A stretch of DNA of 64,000 nucleotides from Monodelphis domestica (GCF_027887165.1 NC_077227.1:69885252-69949251); one strand, 5' to 3'. Shown: positions 1 to 12,932, counted from the first letter of the stretch. Numbers and translations are program-made. The notes: a model not told the origin generated them from the sequence alone.

Positions 1-359
1 CTTTGTATCCCTAATGTTAGCACGATATTTTTGGCAAATGGTCAATGGAAGATGTTTAATAAGTATTTATTGGCTGGCTGACTGACTAACTGAAATGACT
101 ATAGGACATCCAATTCCAGATGTCCAAAAGGTATTAGGAGACACCTGATAGGTGTGGCTAGATGACAGTTCATCTGAAAAAGATCTGCAAATTCTATTGG
201 ACAGCAAATTCAATTTGAAACAACAGAGTAATGTGGTATACAAAAAAGCGACTTAGGCTCGGATTAGAGATGTAGTTCCAAAAAGGAAGGAAGTGAGGAC
301 CACAGTACATCTGGAATGGATTATCTCTATAGTCCCTTCCAGCCTTAAGGATCCTATTC

Positions 360-560
360 TATTAGCTCTGGTTACCATATTTTAGCAAGGATATTAAACT
401 GGAACAGACTCAGAGGAGAGCAACCAAGATAGTAAAAGGATTGGAAAATTTGGGATTAAAGGATTGGTTGGAGAAATTAGGAATATTTCATAATTAATTA
501 TCCTGAGATAGCAACATTTTGACAATGTCTCTCATGCTACTTTTAGGCAAGATGGCAAGA
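360..560 (+). repeat. CR1-like LINE remnant
   Basis: The segment around a run reading 'gaggagagcaaccaagatag' resembles the conserved 3' part of CR1 LINEs ('gaggagggcaaccaggatgg' type). It is heavily diverged and the boundaries are approximate. Confidence 0.4.
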
Positions 561-1375
561 TAATAACCTAGATGACAGCACAATTAGGAGGATTTGGAAA
601 TGATTAAAAAATTGGAACAAAGAATGGTCACAAATGGGTCCATTTGAACTTGAAGGTCTTTAGTGGAGTTCTCCAGTGATCTGTCCTGGATTTTGTGATC
701 ATCAACAGGACCTTGTCTTTCAGTATTCATGTCTCTTGACAAGACATTAACCAGTCCTGGTCTTGAGTAATGAATTCACCGTATTATCAATGAGTTTAAA
801 TACCATCATTCTTGCTTACTAACCTCTATGACTATCAGCATTGTGTTACTGAGATGAAATGATCATCCATAGAGAAGTGTGTGGCACTATTTCACTATTT
901 CTTTACCAATTGTTTTAATGTTGATTAAATATTTCACTTGAAAAAAATATTGAACCTTTTTCTGGGTTTTCTAAGAAGGCACCATGATGGAATTTAAATG
1001 ATTCTAGAAGTTGCCAAATATCTGAAATAGAAGCTTGAGCAGATTGAGGTACAACAATAAACCAAATTACCCTCTTCATTGAACCCAGGAAGCCATAATA
1101 ATTCCATAGTAAGTGGAAAATGAGTTACATCTTTGAGGGCTAAACAGAAATTTCTTTATTTTCCTTGTGATGAAATATCCTATCTTATCCTATCCTAAAG
1201 CATCATCTCTCAATGTGGGATTTTAAACCTGGGAATTTTCCCATTGAGTCATTGCTTTCTAGCCTCAGGCATCTTAAAAATGAAGTTCAAGTATTAATAT
1301 AGTCAATTCATTTGAACTCATGCCTAAGATACCTGATTTCCAAAAATCAACTTCATGGATAAAAAGTTGGTATTG

Positions 1376-1574
1376 TGGGGGCAGCTGGGTAACTCAGTGG
1401 ATCGAGAGCCAGGCCTAGAGACGGGAGGTCCTAGGTTCAAATCTGGCCTCAGACACTTCCCAGCTGTGTGACCCTGGGCAAGTCACTTGACCCCCATTGC
1501 CTAGCCCTTACCACTCTTCTGCCTTGGAGCCAATACACAGTATTGACTCCAAGACAGAAGGTAAGGGTTTAAAA
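1376..1574 (+). repeat. tRNA-derived CORE-SINE with poly-A tail and target-site duplication
   Basis: The element runs from a tRNA-like head (box-B-like 'ggttcaaatc') through the CORE motif 'agctgtgtgaccctgggcaa' to an A-rich tail. It is flanked by a perfect 15-bp direct repeat, AAAAAGTTGGTATTG, at 1361-1375 and 1575-1589, which marks an L1-type retrotransposition event. It is the type of poly-A CORE-SINE common in marsupials (SINE-1/Mar class; exact subfamily not determined). Confidence 0.93.
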
Positions 1575-1794
1575 AAAAAGTTGGTATTGCATGCAATTGT
1601 TGTGGAGGTTTTGATCAATACAAGTTCAACATGATTCAACTAAGCAACAAACAGCTTAAAAAGCAAATGTTCTCTAGGTGGCATTAAGAGTGGCATAGTG
1701 TCCATAACAATATCTTTGCTATGTTCTACCCAGATCAGGCCACATCAAAAATGCATTAGTCAGTTCAGGGGCACTAAATTTTTTAAATAAATTT

Positions 1795-2460
1795 TAGACA
1801 TATTTTATTTTTATAATAACTATGTTTCCCAATGTGTCATTCCCTTTCTACCCCCTACTCACAATTATAATAAAGGACAAAAAGGGAGAGGAAGAATTTC
1901 AACAGAACTAATCAATATATTTTTTTAAGTCTGATGTTATATGCAATTTTTCCCATCTTTTCAAAGAAGTAGGAGAAGAGAGCTTCTCATATCACTTTTT
2001 AGTGTCAAGCTTGGTCACTATAATTTTGTAGAATTCAGTTTTGATTATTTTATAGTTATTTTTCTATTTCCACTTTGTATGTTGGGGGATTTTCTGGTTC
2101 TGCTTACTTTACTTTGTATCAGTTTATGTAGGTCTTCCTACACTACTTTGTATTCATCATAGTCACCATTTCTTATAGCAGGTACCCCTGCTATATTGTC
2201 TTGTACCAAAATTTGTTTAGCTACTCTCTACTCAGTGGATATTAATTCTATTTCTAGTTCTTTATTATTACAAAAAGTAGTTTTATGAGCATTTTTATAT
2301 TGGTAGGATCTTTCTTTTTGTTATTTATTTTCTTGGAGTGTATGCTAATCAGAAGAATTTTTGTGTCAAAGGCATTTTAGTCACTCTTAAAATAATTACA
2401 GATTGCACTCTTGAAGGTTTGGACCAATTCAGAGCTCCACCAATAACGCATATCATATTT
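1795..2460 (-). repeat. Old L1-like 3' region, antisense
   Basis: Read on the plus strand it shows the antisense marsupial L1 3' signature: 'ggttctgcttactttacttt', an 'agcacaatagtattcc'-like stretch, and 'ggaccaattcagagctccac'. The same signature recurs at about 5900-6400 and 56985-57505. Strongly diverged. Confidence 0.5.
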
Positions 2461-4251
2461 TAGGAAAGACATAGCTTATGAAAAGTGTAGTTTTCACAAG
2501 AGGATGTTCCAGATTGGTGAGAACATGCCACACAAGAATAAGTTGAATTAGGAATGTCTATCCTAGAGAAGGCAAGACATAGAAAGGGCACAAGAACCAC
2601 ATTTATTTATTTGAAAGGGAGTTCATATAGACTTGTTCTTCTTGACTCTAGCAGACAGATGTAAAAATAATGGGTGAAAGCCTCAGGAAGGAAGATTAAC
2701 ACTTGAGGCAAAAATAACTTGTTAAGAATTTGAGCTACCCAAAGGAAAATGGACTGCCTCAAAAAGGATTGTTCTCTTTCATTGTAAGTCTTCACAGAGG
2801 CAGAGTAACTATTTCTTAGTTGTTTAAAGGCAACGGGAAGAGATAAGAATTGTGGAATTACATTCAGGTACAAGTCAGATTGGTTGATCTCTAAGGTCTT
2901 GCCAACTCTGAAATTACACATTTGTCTTTTCAACACCTTGTTCTTGGAACACAATCAAGTCCATCAGAACTCAAAATTATTTGTGTGAGTCACTATCCAT
3001 GCCCCAGACCTTCCAGGAGCCATCAAAGACCACACTGTTTGACACAGTCACATGTAGAAACCAGGGACTACAAAGCAGCCCCTAGGAAGGATGGATACAC
3101 CCAGTGAACCCCCCCAAGTGACTTAATGTCCCCTTATTATTGGAATTGCTATGATTATTATTCTTACTTAGCCCCAGGAAAAATAGATGAGAGCAACATG
3201 CTTGCAGGGTTAATACAGGTGTCCCACTCTGTCCCCCCAGAATATTTACAGGAGATCCCACTTACAAAATTAAACCTAAGGATTCTTATATACCCATTTA
3301 GATAGGACCCTCTTTTCTAGGCATAAAAACTTCTGGCAAATCTATGCTCTGAATTCCCCAACCTATATCTGGGTCATGTTGATTCTACCCTCTCACCCTG
3401 CATTTAGCAACAATGTTTTGTTGACTATCTCCTTGGGCTTCACATCTGTTGTTAGGTTCTATGGAAACATGTATGTTGAGAATGAAACTGTGTGCCAAGT
3501 AGATGTGTGATCATGAGGGTATAAAATAAAGCCAAGCCTCAGCCAAGGCAGAGCATTTTATCCTATGAAACCTGTAGAAACCTGTGTCCCATTCATTATT
3601 CCATTGGCACCTTTCCACTGCCAAGACCCCATCCCCTGTGGGAGGCTGGCCCACCCCACAGCACAGACCTTAGGGGATTTCAACAAATCTCAATCAAAAG
3701 GAAGACAAATATGATTCCTTCACATCACAGCACCCAATCATAGTTATTATACTGAACCCTGCAAACTTACAACTAAAGAAACAATCACAAGCAACAGCTA
3801 TAGACAAGAGGGAATAAAATAATAGATTTTCATGATCAGACAAATATACTCTGCAAATCTGTCTTTGAGAATACAATTGCCTTAAACCCTGAAAAAGGAA
3901 ACATTGGTCAATTAAACATTAATATTTAAATGTTCATTATGCCATTTGTGTTGGGAAACAATGAGGAGATGAAGTGGTTCAAAGTGCATGACAAGAACAT
4001 AATTGATATTAAAATTCTTCAGAGAAACTTTGAAAGGTTCTTGTATTGCTTCTTCTGAACTCTTTGCAAGCATTTGCCTTATGCAAGTTCTCTGTAAAAT
4101 AGTCTTTTAGGAAATCATGCATTTGGCATTCAGAATATATGAACAGTCAGAGTTGCACTTTCTGCAGCAGAGTTTCAATGATTGGTAATTCAGCTGAAGG
4201 AGAACTTCAGGGTCTAATACTTATCTTATAAAGTAATCTTCACTTCCTAAA

Positions 4252-4270
4252 ACTAGATAGATAAGTAGAC

Positions 4271-4309
<39 letters not shown>

Positions 4310-4345
4310 CAGACGGATAGATGGATGGATGGATGGATAGGTAGG
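4252..4345. repeat. GATA/GATG tetranucleotide microsatellite
   Basis: A run of about 12 GATA-type units, with some GACA and then GATG units, followed by diverged GGTAGATA repeats. Open frames read from it encode only periodic Tyr/Ser/Ile/Pro peptides and are not genes. Confidence 0.95.
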
Positions 4346-5084
4346 AGATAGGTAGATGAATGGTTAGAGAAAAAGAGACAAGTATATATGTGCAAACGTG
4401 TGTGGACTTGTGACTGAGTGTGAACATGTGGAACAATGTGCATTATAGAGTATAATGGCATAAAAGAATGGATTTAAATCCCGGTTCTGTCCTTTACTAC
4501 ACATGTAATTGTGGATAAAATCTATTTTCTTCTTTGGGCCTCATTTTTCACATCTATATAATGAGGCAGTTATATCATGTGATCTCCATGGTACCTTCCA
4601 TCTGTAAATTCTATGCATATAAAAATGTTTGAGAATCCATGGATAATGGATTTTGAAGACATTTTTACTGTCATATTTTCTCCTTAAAAGGCAAAAATCC
4701 AACAAACATACAAATATAAACCATTGATTTTATATGGTCTTTATTGAATCCTTGATAAGGAAATGTATTCTTGAAAAAGTAAACACACATATAGATATAT
4801 AAATCTCCAAATCTAGGTGAAAATACATTTATACACACATCAATGAGTGTCTTATAGGTGAATATATTCAACTCAGTAATTTACCTGTGAATAGTACATG
4901 ACTATATTTTTATATGTATATCCTATAAGAAAATTGCATTTCATGTATATATTTATTTTCTGTATGTGTTCAGAAATATATATATATCCAAATCTACATA
5001 AATAAGATTTTAGACCAATTTCATAAATGAAAAATGAGAATTGACAAATTGAGAGATTTTGTGATCCCACTTATGTCTGAACAA

Positions 5085-5530
5085 GAGTCCTCTTCACAGC
5101 ATCTCCAACCAACAGTCATCCAGTTTTTGTTCAAAAATCACCATTGATGGCAAAACCCACTGCCTTCCAAAACAGCCTTCCATTATGAGATAATTCTTGT
5201 TAGGAAGAAGTCTCTCCTTAACATCAAGCTAAAACCTGCCTTACTCCGAATTCTGCCCTCTGTAATCAAACAGAACAAATTTAATCCCTCTTATGCATGA
5301 CAGACCTTGAAATACTGAAAGAAAGCCATTGTTTCACTATTAAGTCTTCTCTTTCCCAAACTAAGCCTCCCCAATTATTTCAACCAATATTCACTTAGCA
5401 TAATCTAAAAGCTTTTTGTCATTCTGATTGTCCTCTGGATACTCTCCAGTTTATCATTATTCTAAAACATAAGCTCCCGCAACTGAATGTAACACTCCAG
5501 ATCCAGATCTGAGGAGGGTACAGGAAAATC
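5085..5530 (-). repeat. CR1/L3-like LINE remnant
   Basis: In antisense it has the recognisable CR1/L3 3' order: 'gtcatccagtttttgttcaa', then 'ggaagaagtctctccttaac', then 'tctggatactctccagttt', the hallmarks of a 'lags behind, loses weight in two places' 3' region. It is very similar in arrangement to 29480-29970. Confidence 0.5.
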
Positions 5531-5899
5531 ATAACTTTCTTATTATGTTCTTGATGCAGATCTCTCTATCTCACCAAGACTGAAAGTATGGAGGCATCCC
5601 CTGGTGCCTTCATCACTGGAGGTTTGAAATGTTTCATTCCCAACCTAGGCTGTTTTGCCTTTCCTTAAGCAACCTGGTGGACCCCCACTCTCAGGAGCTA
5701 ACCATAAACTTTGGCATGGACGTCCAATCAGCTTGACCTTCTGCAGTTTATGAGATCCAAGTCTGTCTCCCTGATGGCAGGACTTATAATCATTTTTCAC
5801 CACACATGTCAAAACTAAGGTTTCTTTATCTTATCATAGTTGTCATTTCCTGTCAAGGATAGGTACACCTGAATTCCATAATTATTGCTACCATCTTTT

Positions 5900-6400
5900 C
5901 ATTCAATCACTGTTTTAATTTTTAATACTAAATTTGATGAGCATCAACAAAAACTTTCAGATCAACAAAATAAAAGGTGATCAAGTGAAAAATATAAGCT
6001 CCAAACTATTTACAACTTTAATAATATATATTTGCTTTAGCAAAATAATGACATCTTTTTTATTTGTATGTCCCCTTTTGAACTTTTTATTCTGGGTCTT
6101 TTTCTGGAATTTTAGTACTCTATCTACTATGGTCTTTGCATAGTTACAGTGTGTATGTGACTATTCTGACTGTGCTTTCTTCACTATATATCATTTAATA
6201 TGGATGCCTGCATGTTTCTCAATCTGTCAAATACTGACATTTATAATGGTCAGTCAATAAATATGGTGAAACAAAATTCTATTATGTTCATGTACCACAA
6301 TTTGCCAGCAATTCACTAATCATTATGCCTATGGCTTTTTTCTGAAATCACACTGCTATGAATATTTTGGAACAAATAAGTCATGTTTTTCCTTTCAATG
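5900..6400 (-). repeat. Old L1-like 3' region, antisense
   Basis: It contains 'attctattatgttcatgtac' followed by 'cacaatttg' and 'gctatgaatattttggaaca', matching the antisense marsupial L1 3' region also seen at 1795-2460. It lies downstream of LRIT2. Confidence 0.4.
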
Positions 6401-7217
6401 ACATCCTTAAAACATAGTCCTAGTAAGAAGACATAGGGCATGGAGTTTTGTAGCTTTTGCAATCCATCACAACATTGTCTACCCAAAGAGTGGTGAACAT
6501 TCTCCATTCCCTCAGCAGCAATAAGGGAGTCACTATGCTTACAAAATGGCCCTATATGCATTCAGGATGGCATTACTTACAGGATTATTTACAGGGTGGC
6601 ATTAATGAATAATAGAATTTCAGAAAAGCACTGTACAGAAGAACTAACTCCCCCCCCCAACACACGACCCATTGGTGAAACTAATGATAGTTGCTTCCTT
6701 TACATACTTTAAGAAATGTTCTAACAAACAGACTACAAGGAATGTGTTGGTGTGATGACCAAAGGTATCCTCAAAGACCTCTAAATGGGCTATGCTTTGA
6801 GGACAATTAAGTATTTCTCTGAGTGATATTCTCACTCATTGGAGAATGGCACCCAGATCATTTGTATCACAGACAAGACTGCTTCCTGCTAGCCTTATAA
6901 AGAAGACAACAGTACTCACTTTATGTTAAAAGACCTACAATGAGTAGATCGCTAATGGAGATTTTTTGGGAAGGAATGGACAAGAGTCACTTAGATGAGA
7001 AGGCATGGATAGATTAGAGATCTCATTGCTATATTGACAATTTCCTTGAGAATATTGAGCTTACAATTAGAAGGTGAAACATGCTCAACTTCTGGTGGTT
7101 CAACAATATTTCCAGACCAAAGAGAAACCATAGAGTTCACAGGAAGAGGACGTTGCCTTGCCCAGTTGGTGGTTTGACTGATAGGATCCAAGTCAACCTG
7201 CTTTGGAGTTAGTCTAG

Positions 7218-8002
7218 CTAGAAAAGGTGAACACTATTTTGATTCTCAGTTTCCCTCCCATTTTTCCATCTCTGATCCTCTCTGATATCCCCAAGAGAGA
7301 GGTTCTCCTCAATTCCACTTGCCAGGTTGTTGAACATGGTATTCCTGCTCTCTATGACAGTGCCACGGCATCTCGATCCATTCCTCCACTGGGGACAGCA
7401 GTTCAAACAGTGGCCCAAGCAACCAAAATGGGCCTCAGAGGTACAGACATACGTGCCTACAGGCACTGCCAGGACCAAAGCACATACCACAACAATGATG
7501 TGGATAATCTTCTCCCTCTTCTCTAGCTCACTGATGTCATTACCTGTTACAAAGACAATGCACTGATCCTTGCGGGGTGGCTGGCTCTGTAAGCTGATGC
7601 ATGCCTCGTATTTTGTGGCTGGAAGCAGATCATTCACCCAGTAAGTATTGATCCCAGGGCCAATAGATATCATTTCCTTCTTGATAGCTTCGTATATCCC
7701 AAAGTAGAGTGTGAACCAGGTCTCTGAAGGGTTGTCTGTCACTGCATACCATTCTAGCCCAATTCCATAAACAGTCTGCTTGGTAATACTCATGTAAATG
7801 TAAGAATGCTCCTCCAAGGAAGCCAAAGAGGAAGAGGAAGAGGGCACAGCCTGACGAGGCTGAACACGGAGGGAGATGGGGATAGAGCTGCTGCCCATGG
7901 AGTTGGTGGCCACACAGGAGTAGTTGCCGCTATCTGTCAGATGAGCTGAGGGGATCACCAATTCAGACTGGATAGAGTCTTCCCCAGTAGGAGAGGTAGA
8001 TA
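7218..8002 (-). CDS. LRIT2: LRIT2 coding exon 3 (rest of Ig, FN3, transmembrane, tail)
   Basis: The acceptor TTTATCCCCAG is followed by TATCTACCTCTCC. Phase 1 joins as Val-Ser-Thr-Ser. The frame is open to the TAG at 7218-7220. It encodes the second Ig cysteine in DSGNYSCVATNSMG, the FN3 domain ending KDQCIVFVTG, the helix IIHIIVVVCALVLAVPVG and the cytoplasmic tail ending NSVHLF. Confidence 0.95.
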
Positions 8003-11000
8003 CTGGGGATAAAAAATAAAATTAGGAAGATCAAAACTTTGAAAACAAACATCATTGCTGGTGCACTGATGCTCACACAGTCCTGGATTCAGCCTATCTC
8101 TATGATTATAAGCAACTGTACTGGGTTATGAGATATGGTGCTATCCCTCACCCCTCAAACAAAAAGTCATGTCACCAAGTTGGTTATCCTTATCTATGGG
8201 CTAGAAAAGCAAAGATACTACCTGTCCTAACTAGAGAACTGAAACCGATTCCTAGAAATATTTCAAAAGTCTGAAGATCTAGATAATTTAACCATGTTTT
8301 TCCAAAACAGACTCTGGTGAACCATGAATTCCTGTTTTTTCAGCTACTTCTGCTTCTTCACTCCTATCTGAATTCTTTTTTATTTTTTTTATTTTATTAT
8401 TATTATTATATATTATATAAATAAAAAATTTTATTTATTAAGTTTCCTTCAAATTTCAACTCAAATGCTACCTTCTGTTCCACATAGTCTTTCCAGATCA
8501 CCCCAGCTGGCTGTCAGGACCTTTCCTATCTCAAAATTACCTTTTATTCATTATATATATATACATATGTATGTGTGTATGTATGTATGTATGTATGTAT
8601 ATATGTGTGTGTGTTCCATACTTATAAAGGAATATTTTGTCTTCCCCTATAGAATATAATTTCTTTTTTGTGACTCCATAGTTTCATTTTTTTAATACAA
8701 TTTCTTGAGAGCAGGAACTGTAGGAGTGTTCTGGAGCCAGCTCTAATAAGCCTTTCCAGAGCTCTATTGTTAAATTTTCAGTGTGAACATTTACAGCTCC
8801 AAAATCATATACAAATTAGGGCTTATACCTTGGGAGGGTTTGATTGTCTAGGCTTAATAAAATGTTAATAATGCAGATTAAACTTTTTAAAATGTGTACA
8901 TACTTTTTCTCCAGAGAGCCCTCTGCATTAAACATTTACTAGCACACCCCTTGTACAGCTCTATAAATATTGCTTGAGTTCAGTAGGAGTACAATAGAAG
9001 GATCAAGGAAAGAAGTCATCACTAGACTGAAGGCATGGTGAATGCAGGTTAATAATAACAACTGACATTTATATTGTATTTAAGCTTTGCAAAGTTCTTT
9101 ACATCCAGTATTTAATTTGAGCCTCAAAAAACCCCTAAGAGATAGTTTCATTTTTAATAGACATTAAATAAATGCTTGTTAGTGGATTAATTGACACAGA
9201 ATCCTAAAATAAGGCTCTATCTGCCTAACACGAGGATATAAAGTGAGAAAAGTCAAGTATAGGTATATTTCCAAGCACCCATATATCCAGCATTATCTAG
9301 ACCAAACATGAAGGACAATGAATTTTAAAGGTTTCACTCAGATGTTCTAGATACTGTAAAGCAACAGGCTAAGGATGTATTGTTTCCAGGTTCATTGAAT
9401 ACATAAGCATGAAGAATTACAAGCACAAATCTGTCAAATCAAGAACAAAGGCCAGAATCCTCTGAACAGGAGTCTTTGAAGGCTGGGAAATAGCTCTGAC
9501 TTTGCATGAAACCTGTTGTTTTCTGTGTGACTTTATATGTAGTTTGTACAGTGTATAAAAATCAATGTGTTCATATGTACACATACATATATAGGGGATA
9601 TGTGAATATACATGCCCTACCTTCTAGATATTTTTGTACATCCATTTTAGAGCATCAATGACAATTAAATATAGCTAAGTATTTCAAAAGTATGTAAAGA
9701 TTATATGAGAAAATAGGGGGCAAAGAAAAAAGAAAAGGGGAAAAATCAAAGAAGAGGTCAAAAAGGAAAAGAAAAAACAGGAGGAAGATAAGAGGAAGAG
9801 AAGAAAAGGCATAAATATATATAAAGGAATATATATGTAAATATATGTGTGTAACATCTCATTGATCCTCATAATAACCTTGTGAGGTAGTTGCTCCTAT
9901 TATCACCATTTTAAAGATGAGGAAATGAAGGCTCAGAAATATTAAGTGATTTGTCTAGAGCCCTCAAAGTATTTTAACTAGTAAATATCTAAGCAGAATT
10001 TGAACTTGACACTTCTTGACTCCACATCTAGCATTGCATCCTAAACCAGTCTTAGCTCCCAATGCACATCTATGATCACTTTACAGTAAATACTCTATGT
10101 ATAATTTTAAACTGATTTCTGAGTGGAAAGACAAGTAGTTGTATTACTGGTCTGTGAATCATCTCAAAACATGCAAATCTTGTATTAATTCTATTTTTCC
10201 TTCTTTGTACAAGACATGTACTTGCATATAGTCTTTATATTTTGCTCTTTTGCTTCAGTGTTGTTTATCACATTCCTCCACCTCCTGTCTCTTCCACCAA
10301 AGACTGGCAGTCATACACTATTTAGCCTGAGCTGCTTTTCTTCAGATGTTCTGAAGAAAGCTTAGGAAGTAGGTTTTCATTTGAAATAGTGATAAATCCC
10401 CAAACCCAGCATTACTATATTTGTCCCCTCTGTGGTAACTAGTCACAGAAGGGAGATAGAATAAATTCTGTCATTATTTTAACTATCTTCCTAAGCAGGC
10501 TGCCTGCCCCAGCTCTCCAGTGAAAAGTACCTACAGTTAATGAGTCTTCTGGTTGACACTGCCTTTAGTAAACCTTGCTCCACTCCATAAGTGTAAATAT
10601 CTTAGATTATCACTTCCTGCATCTAAGTTCAAGCCTAAGCAATAATTATCTTGTCCATCAGGCAGTTTCCGCACTTGGTATTATTCCAAACATCCACAGA
10701 ACTAGGCAGAGCCTTCCCTTTCCCCTGACAGAAAAAAATAGGAAGTATCATGGCTTACCATCAAATTCCCTCAACTTCTTCAGTGGATAAGTCCATATAA
10801 TATTTGGTAAGGGGCTGGCCTGCACCAGGCAGCTTAGAGTGATGTTTAGTCCCACTTGGACAGTGATGTTAGAATTAGGAGTTGAAGTCTTTGGCTTCAT
10901 GCAGCTAGTGAGCTCTACTTCATAAAAAAATTGCCCTGCCTTTGACAGAGGACTCTGGCACATTAGGTAGGAGTTCATTAGTATTACAGGAGGTCTGATG

Positions 11001-12854
11001 AATTTGAAAAATTGAACCAGCCCCTTTAGATGGCAGTCACACATCCATGGATTATTGTGCAAAGCCAACACCACATTGGAAATGCCTTCAGCCCCACTGA
11101 TGTGTTGCTGACTCCTCTGGTACATGGGCCACTGGATGAAGACGTCCACAGAAACCACCGTAAGTTCATTAAAGGACAAGTCTAAGTATGTAAGGTTAAT
11201 CAAATACTGAAGTGCTTGCTTGGGTAGAACATCAAGTCTGTTGTGTTTGAGATCAAGGATGTTTAGAACTGGAGTAGCTTGGAATGCTGTCCATGGTACT
11301 GTACACAACATGTTCCCCTGCAGCCTCAATTCTTTCAAGTCTCTTAGATGCTCCAGGGCTCCTGGGTGAATCACTGTGATATTATTAAAGTTGAGCCAAA
11401 GGAATTCCAAGGCACTGTTGTTAGGAAAAGACCCATAAGGCAGTTCAGTTAAGTGAGAGTTTTCTATTCTAAGTTTCTTGGTATCTTCGGGGATGTTTCC
11501 TAGGATCTTTGTCAAAGAAGTATCCATGCACAGCAGGGACCTGCAGAAAAAATCAGTAAGTTTTTAAAATGACATAGAATTCCTACCTGAAAGTTACATT
11601 AGAGAATGTCTAGTCCAACTTCCTCTCATCTTACAGAAGAGAAAACTGAGCCCAGAGAGTAATTTACCTAAGGACACATATTAATAAATAGCCAAGTCAT
11701 GATTCAAGTCCAAATCCAGTTTTCTTTGCATTTATACAACCGTTCTCCCTGTGAAGACATTTATTGCTAGGTCCTATCTGATAAAAGGGACTCTATGTTC
11801 AACAATTTAATCCATCTATATACCAAAAAGTTCCTGTATACCCAACAACTGGCTTGTTTAGCTACATTTAGGGTTACGATTATCATATTAGCAAACTACT
11901 ATCTTAGGAAATTACATCAATTCCAGATATGTAAGGTTAGCAATTGTTACTAATTACAATGTCCTTGTAGTTGATTTGGGGAGAATATGGGGTGACAATC
12001 CAACCCACTGATTGATAACTCCTAAAGTCCTTCTCCTACTCAGTCCTATAAAACTGTCCCACCATAACAATCAGATATAAGGGCAGAAACCTAGATCTGG
12101 GCTCTCTATTAGAGTACATAGCCTAAGCTATATTATGCCTAAGCTACTGATGCAACTGAAGGACAAGGGAACCACATGCATTTCCTTGTCTGAGAATAAT
12201 AAACTGTCTGATTTATGATCCTTTAAGTTCTAATGTTCCTTCTTAGTACCTCCTCAACCACAATTTCATCACAGTCCCCAAACTATATATTAGAAGATTC
12301 AAAGGAAAAATGAATACTTTGGAAAAGAAGAATGTTGTTATATTTCCTATGAAAATTTCCAGCCAATATTAATCTCATTTTTAAACATAGAAGAAAAAAG
12401 AAATCTCCCCCAAGGCTCTTTTTCCCCCCTCTATCTATACTTGGTGATCGCATCTATTACCATGGATTCAGTGATCACCTTGATTCTGATATTCTTAATT
12501 CCATATATCCAGTTTGAATATATCTCCTAAACAGTAACCTCTCATCTCCAAATGTCTGCTGGCCCTTTCCACCTGAAGTCACCATCAGCAACCACAAAAA
12601 AGACTGTAACATTAACTGAAATAAATAATTAATATGATATTAGATCATATCTTACAAAATACCCCCAAACTCTCATACCATAGTATTCCTAAAGTAAATA
12701 CCAATCTCCTGGGAGCTCCTGGGGACACTGCCAACATTCCATACCTGCCAAAGCTGGCATCTGAGCATATACATTCTGGATTGCATGCAGGGTAAGTTGG
12801 GTTTGCCTCCAAAAAGACCAAGACTAAAAAGAAAAAGTGACAAATTGGGCCCAT
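7218..12854 (-). CDS. LRIT2: LRIT2, leucine-rich repeat, Ig-like and transmembrane domain protein 2 (join of three exons, 558 aa)
   Basis: Exons 12745-12854, 10759-11540 and 7218-8002 sum to 1677 nt, giving 558 codons plus TAG; human LRIT2 is about 550 aa. Domains: signal peptide 1-23; LRRNT cysteines 24, 28, 30 and 41; about five LRRs at 58-180; LRRCT starting NNPWMCDC near 200, with cysteines 204, 206, 231 and 250; Ig domain with Cys274 and Cys327 (DSGNYSC); Ser-rich linker; FN3 about 364-453; transmembrane helix about 462-484; a Cys-rich juxtamembrane tail. All introns are GT-AG with phases 2 and 1. The family is known from retina, where LRIT proteins are single-pass photoreceptor or synaptic adhesion molecules; the exact role of LRIT2 is less well known. 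It lies in tandem with LRIT1 on the same strand, as in other mammals. No disabling change was seen. A TAATCC core lies 79 bp upstream of the ATG. Confidence 0.95.
8555..8625. repeat. TATG/TATA microsatellite
   Basis: Alternating TATA, about six TATG units and a TG run inside LRIT2 intron 2. Confidence 0.9.
9845..10065 (-). repeat. MIR-like CORE-SINE
   Basis: In antisense it follows the mammalian MIR order: 'aaccttgtgaggtag', then 'ttttaaagatgaggaaatga', 'ggctcagaaa', then a degraded CORE. Diverged, with no clear direct repeats. Confidence 0.6.
10759..11540 (-). CDS. LRIT2: LRIT2 coding exon 2 (LRRs, LRRCT, first half of Ig domain)
   Basis: The acceptor ...TTTTTTCTGCAG is followed by GTCCCTGCTGTGC, which completes Arg and gives Ser-Leu-Leu-Cys. 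The exon carries all the LRRs, the LRRCT and the first Ig cysteine, and ends GAATTTGATG before donor GTAAGC (phase 1). In LRIT1 the equivalent coding stretch is split by one extra intron just before the LRRCT. Confidence 0.95.
11541..12744 (-). other. LRIT2: LRIT2 intron 1
   Basis: GT-AG intron of 1204 bp. It contains a MIR-like remnant (about 11585-11745, antisense, with 'cttacagaagagaaaactga') and, close to exon 1, an L2 fragment (12395-12600). Nothing else is recognised. Confidence 0.8.
12395..12600 (+). repeat. L2 LINE fragment
   Basis: The sequence from 'cttggtgatcgcatctatta' to 'atgtctgctgg' follows L2 3' consensus order. A second L2 copy at 13200-14170 repeats the same part, so LRIT2 exon 1 lies between two L2 pieces in the same orientation. 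Confidence 0.6.
12745..12854 (-). CDS. LRIT2: LRIT2 coding exon 1
   Basis: The ATG at 12854 opens a hydrophobic signal peptide (MGPICHFFFLVLVFLEANP) followed by the first three LRRNT cysteines. The exon ends ...TTTGGCAG before donor GTATGG, leaving two bases of an Arg codon (phase 2). This start is chosen because it is the only ATG that places a signal peptide directly before the LRRNT. Confidence 0.93.
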
Positions 12855-12932
12855 ATTCTTCTATAAGAAGACACTGTGCAGGTATGGGATGAGACATGCT
12901 CCTAGCTTCTAAGTAGAAAATCCTATTAACAA

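Larger units (their letters stand above)
1..7217. other. Gene-free flank left of LRIT2
   Basis: No coding exon is recognisable on either strand. The stretch holds old interspersed repeats listed separately: CR1-like, a SINE, L1-like 3' pieces, a GATA microsatellite and a CR1/L3 piece. In human, CDHR1 ends a short distance beyond the LRIT2 3' end, but no cadherin-like exon was seen here. The stretches 2470-4240, 4450-5080 and 6400-7200 contain nothing I can name; part of 6900-7217 is probably LRIT2 3' UTR. Confidence 0.6.
8003..10758 (-). other. LRIT2: LRIT2 intron 2
   Basis: GT-AG intron of 2756 bp. It holds a TATG/TATA microsatellite (8555-8625) and a MIR-like CORE-SINE (9845-10065). The remainder is AT-rich and unrecognised. 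Confidence 0.85.

Noticed and set aside
3480-3660. TATA-like 'gggtataaaataaagcc' followed by GC-richer sequence, possible LTR or promoter
   Set aside because: No matching start, no inverted TG...CA ends and no flanking duplication could be found.
4221-4461. Two overlapping minus-strand open frames rich in Tyr, Ser and Ile
   Set aside because: They translate the GATA/GATG microsatellite and have no gene-like composition.
7227-7566. Plus-strand open frames of 79-99 codons
   Set aside because: Antisense shadows of LRIT2 exon 3, which is the conserved coding strand.
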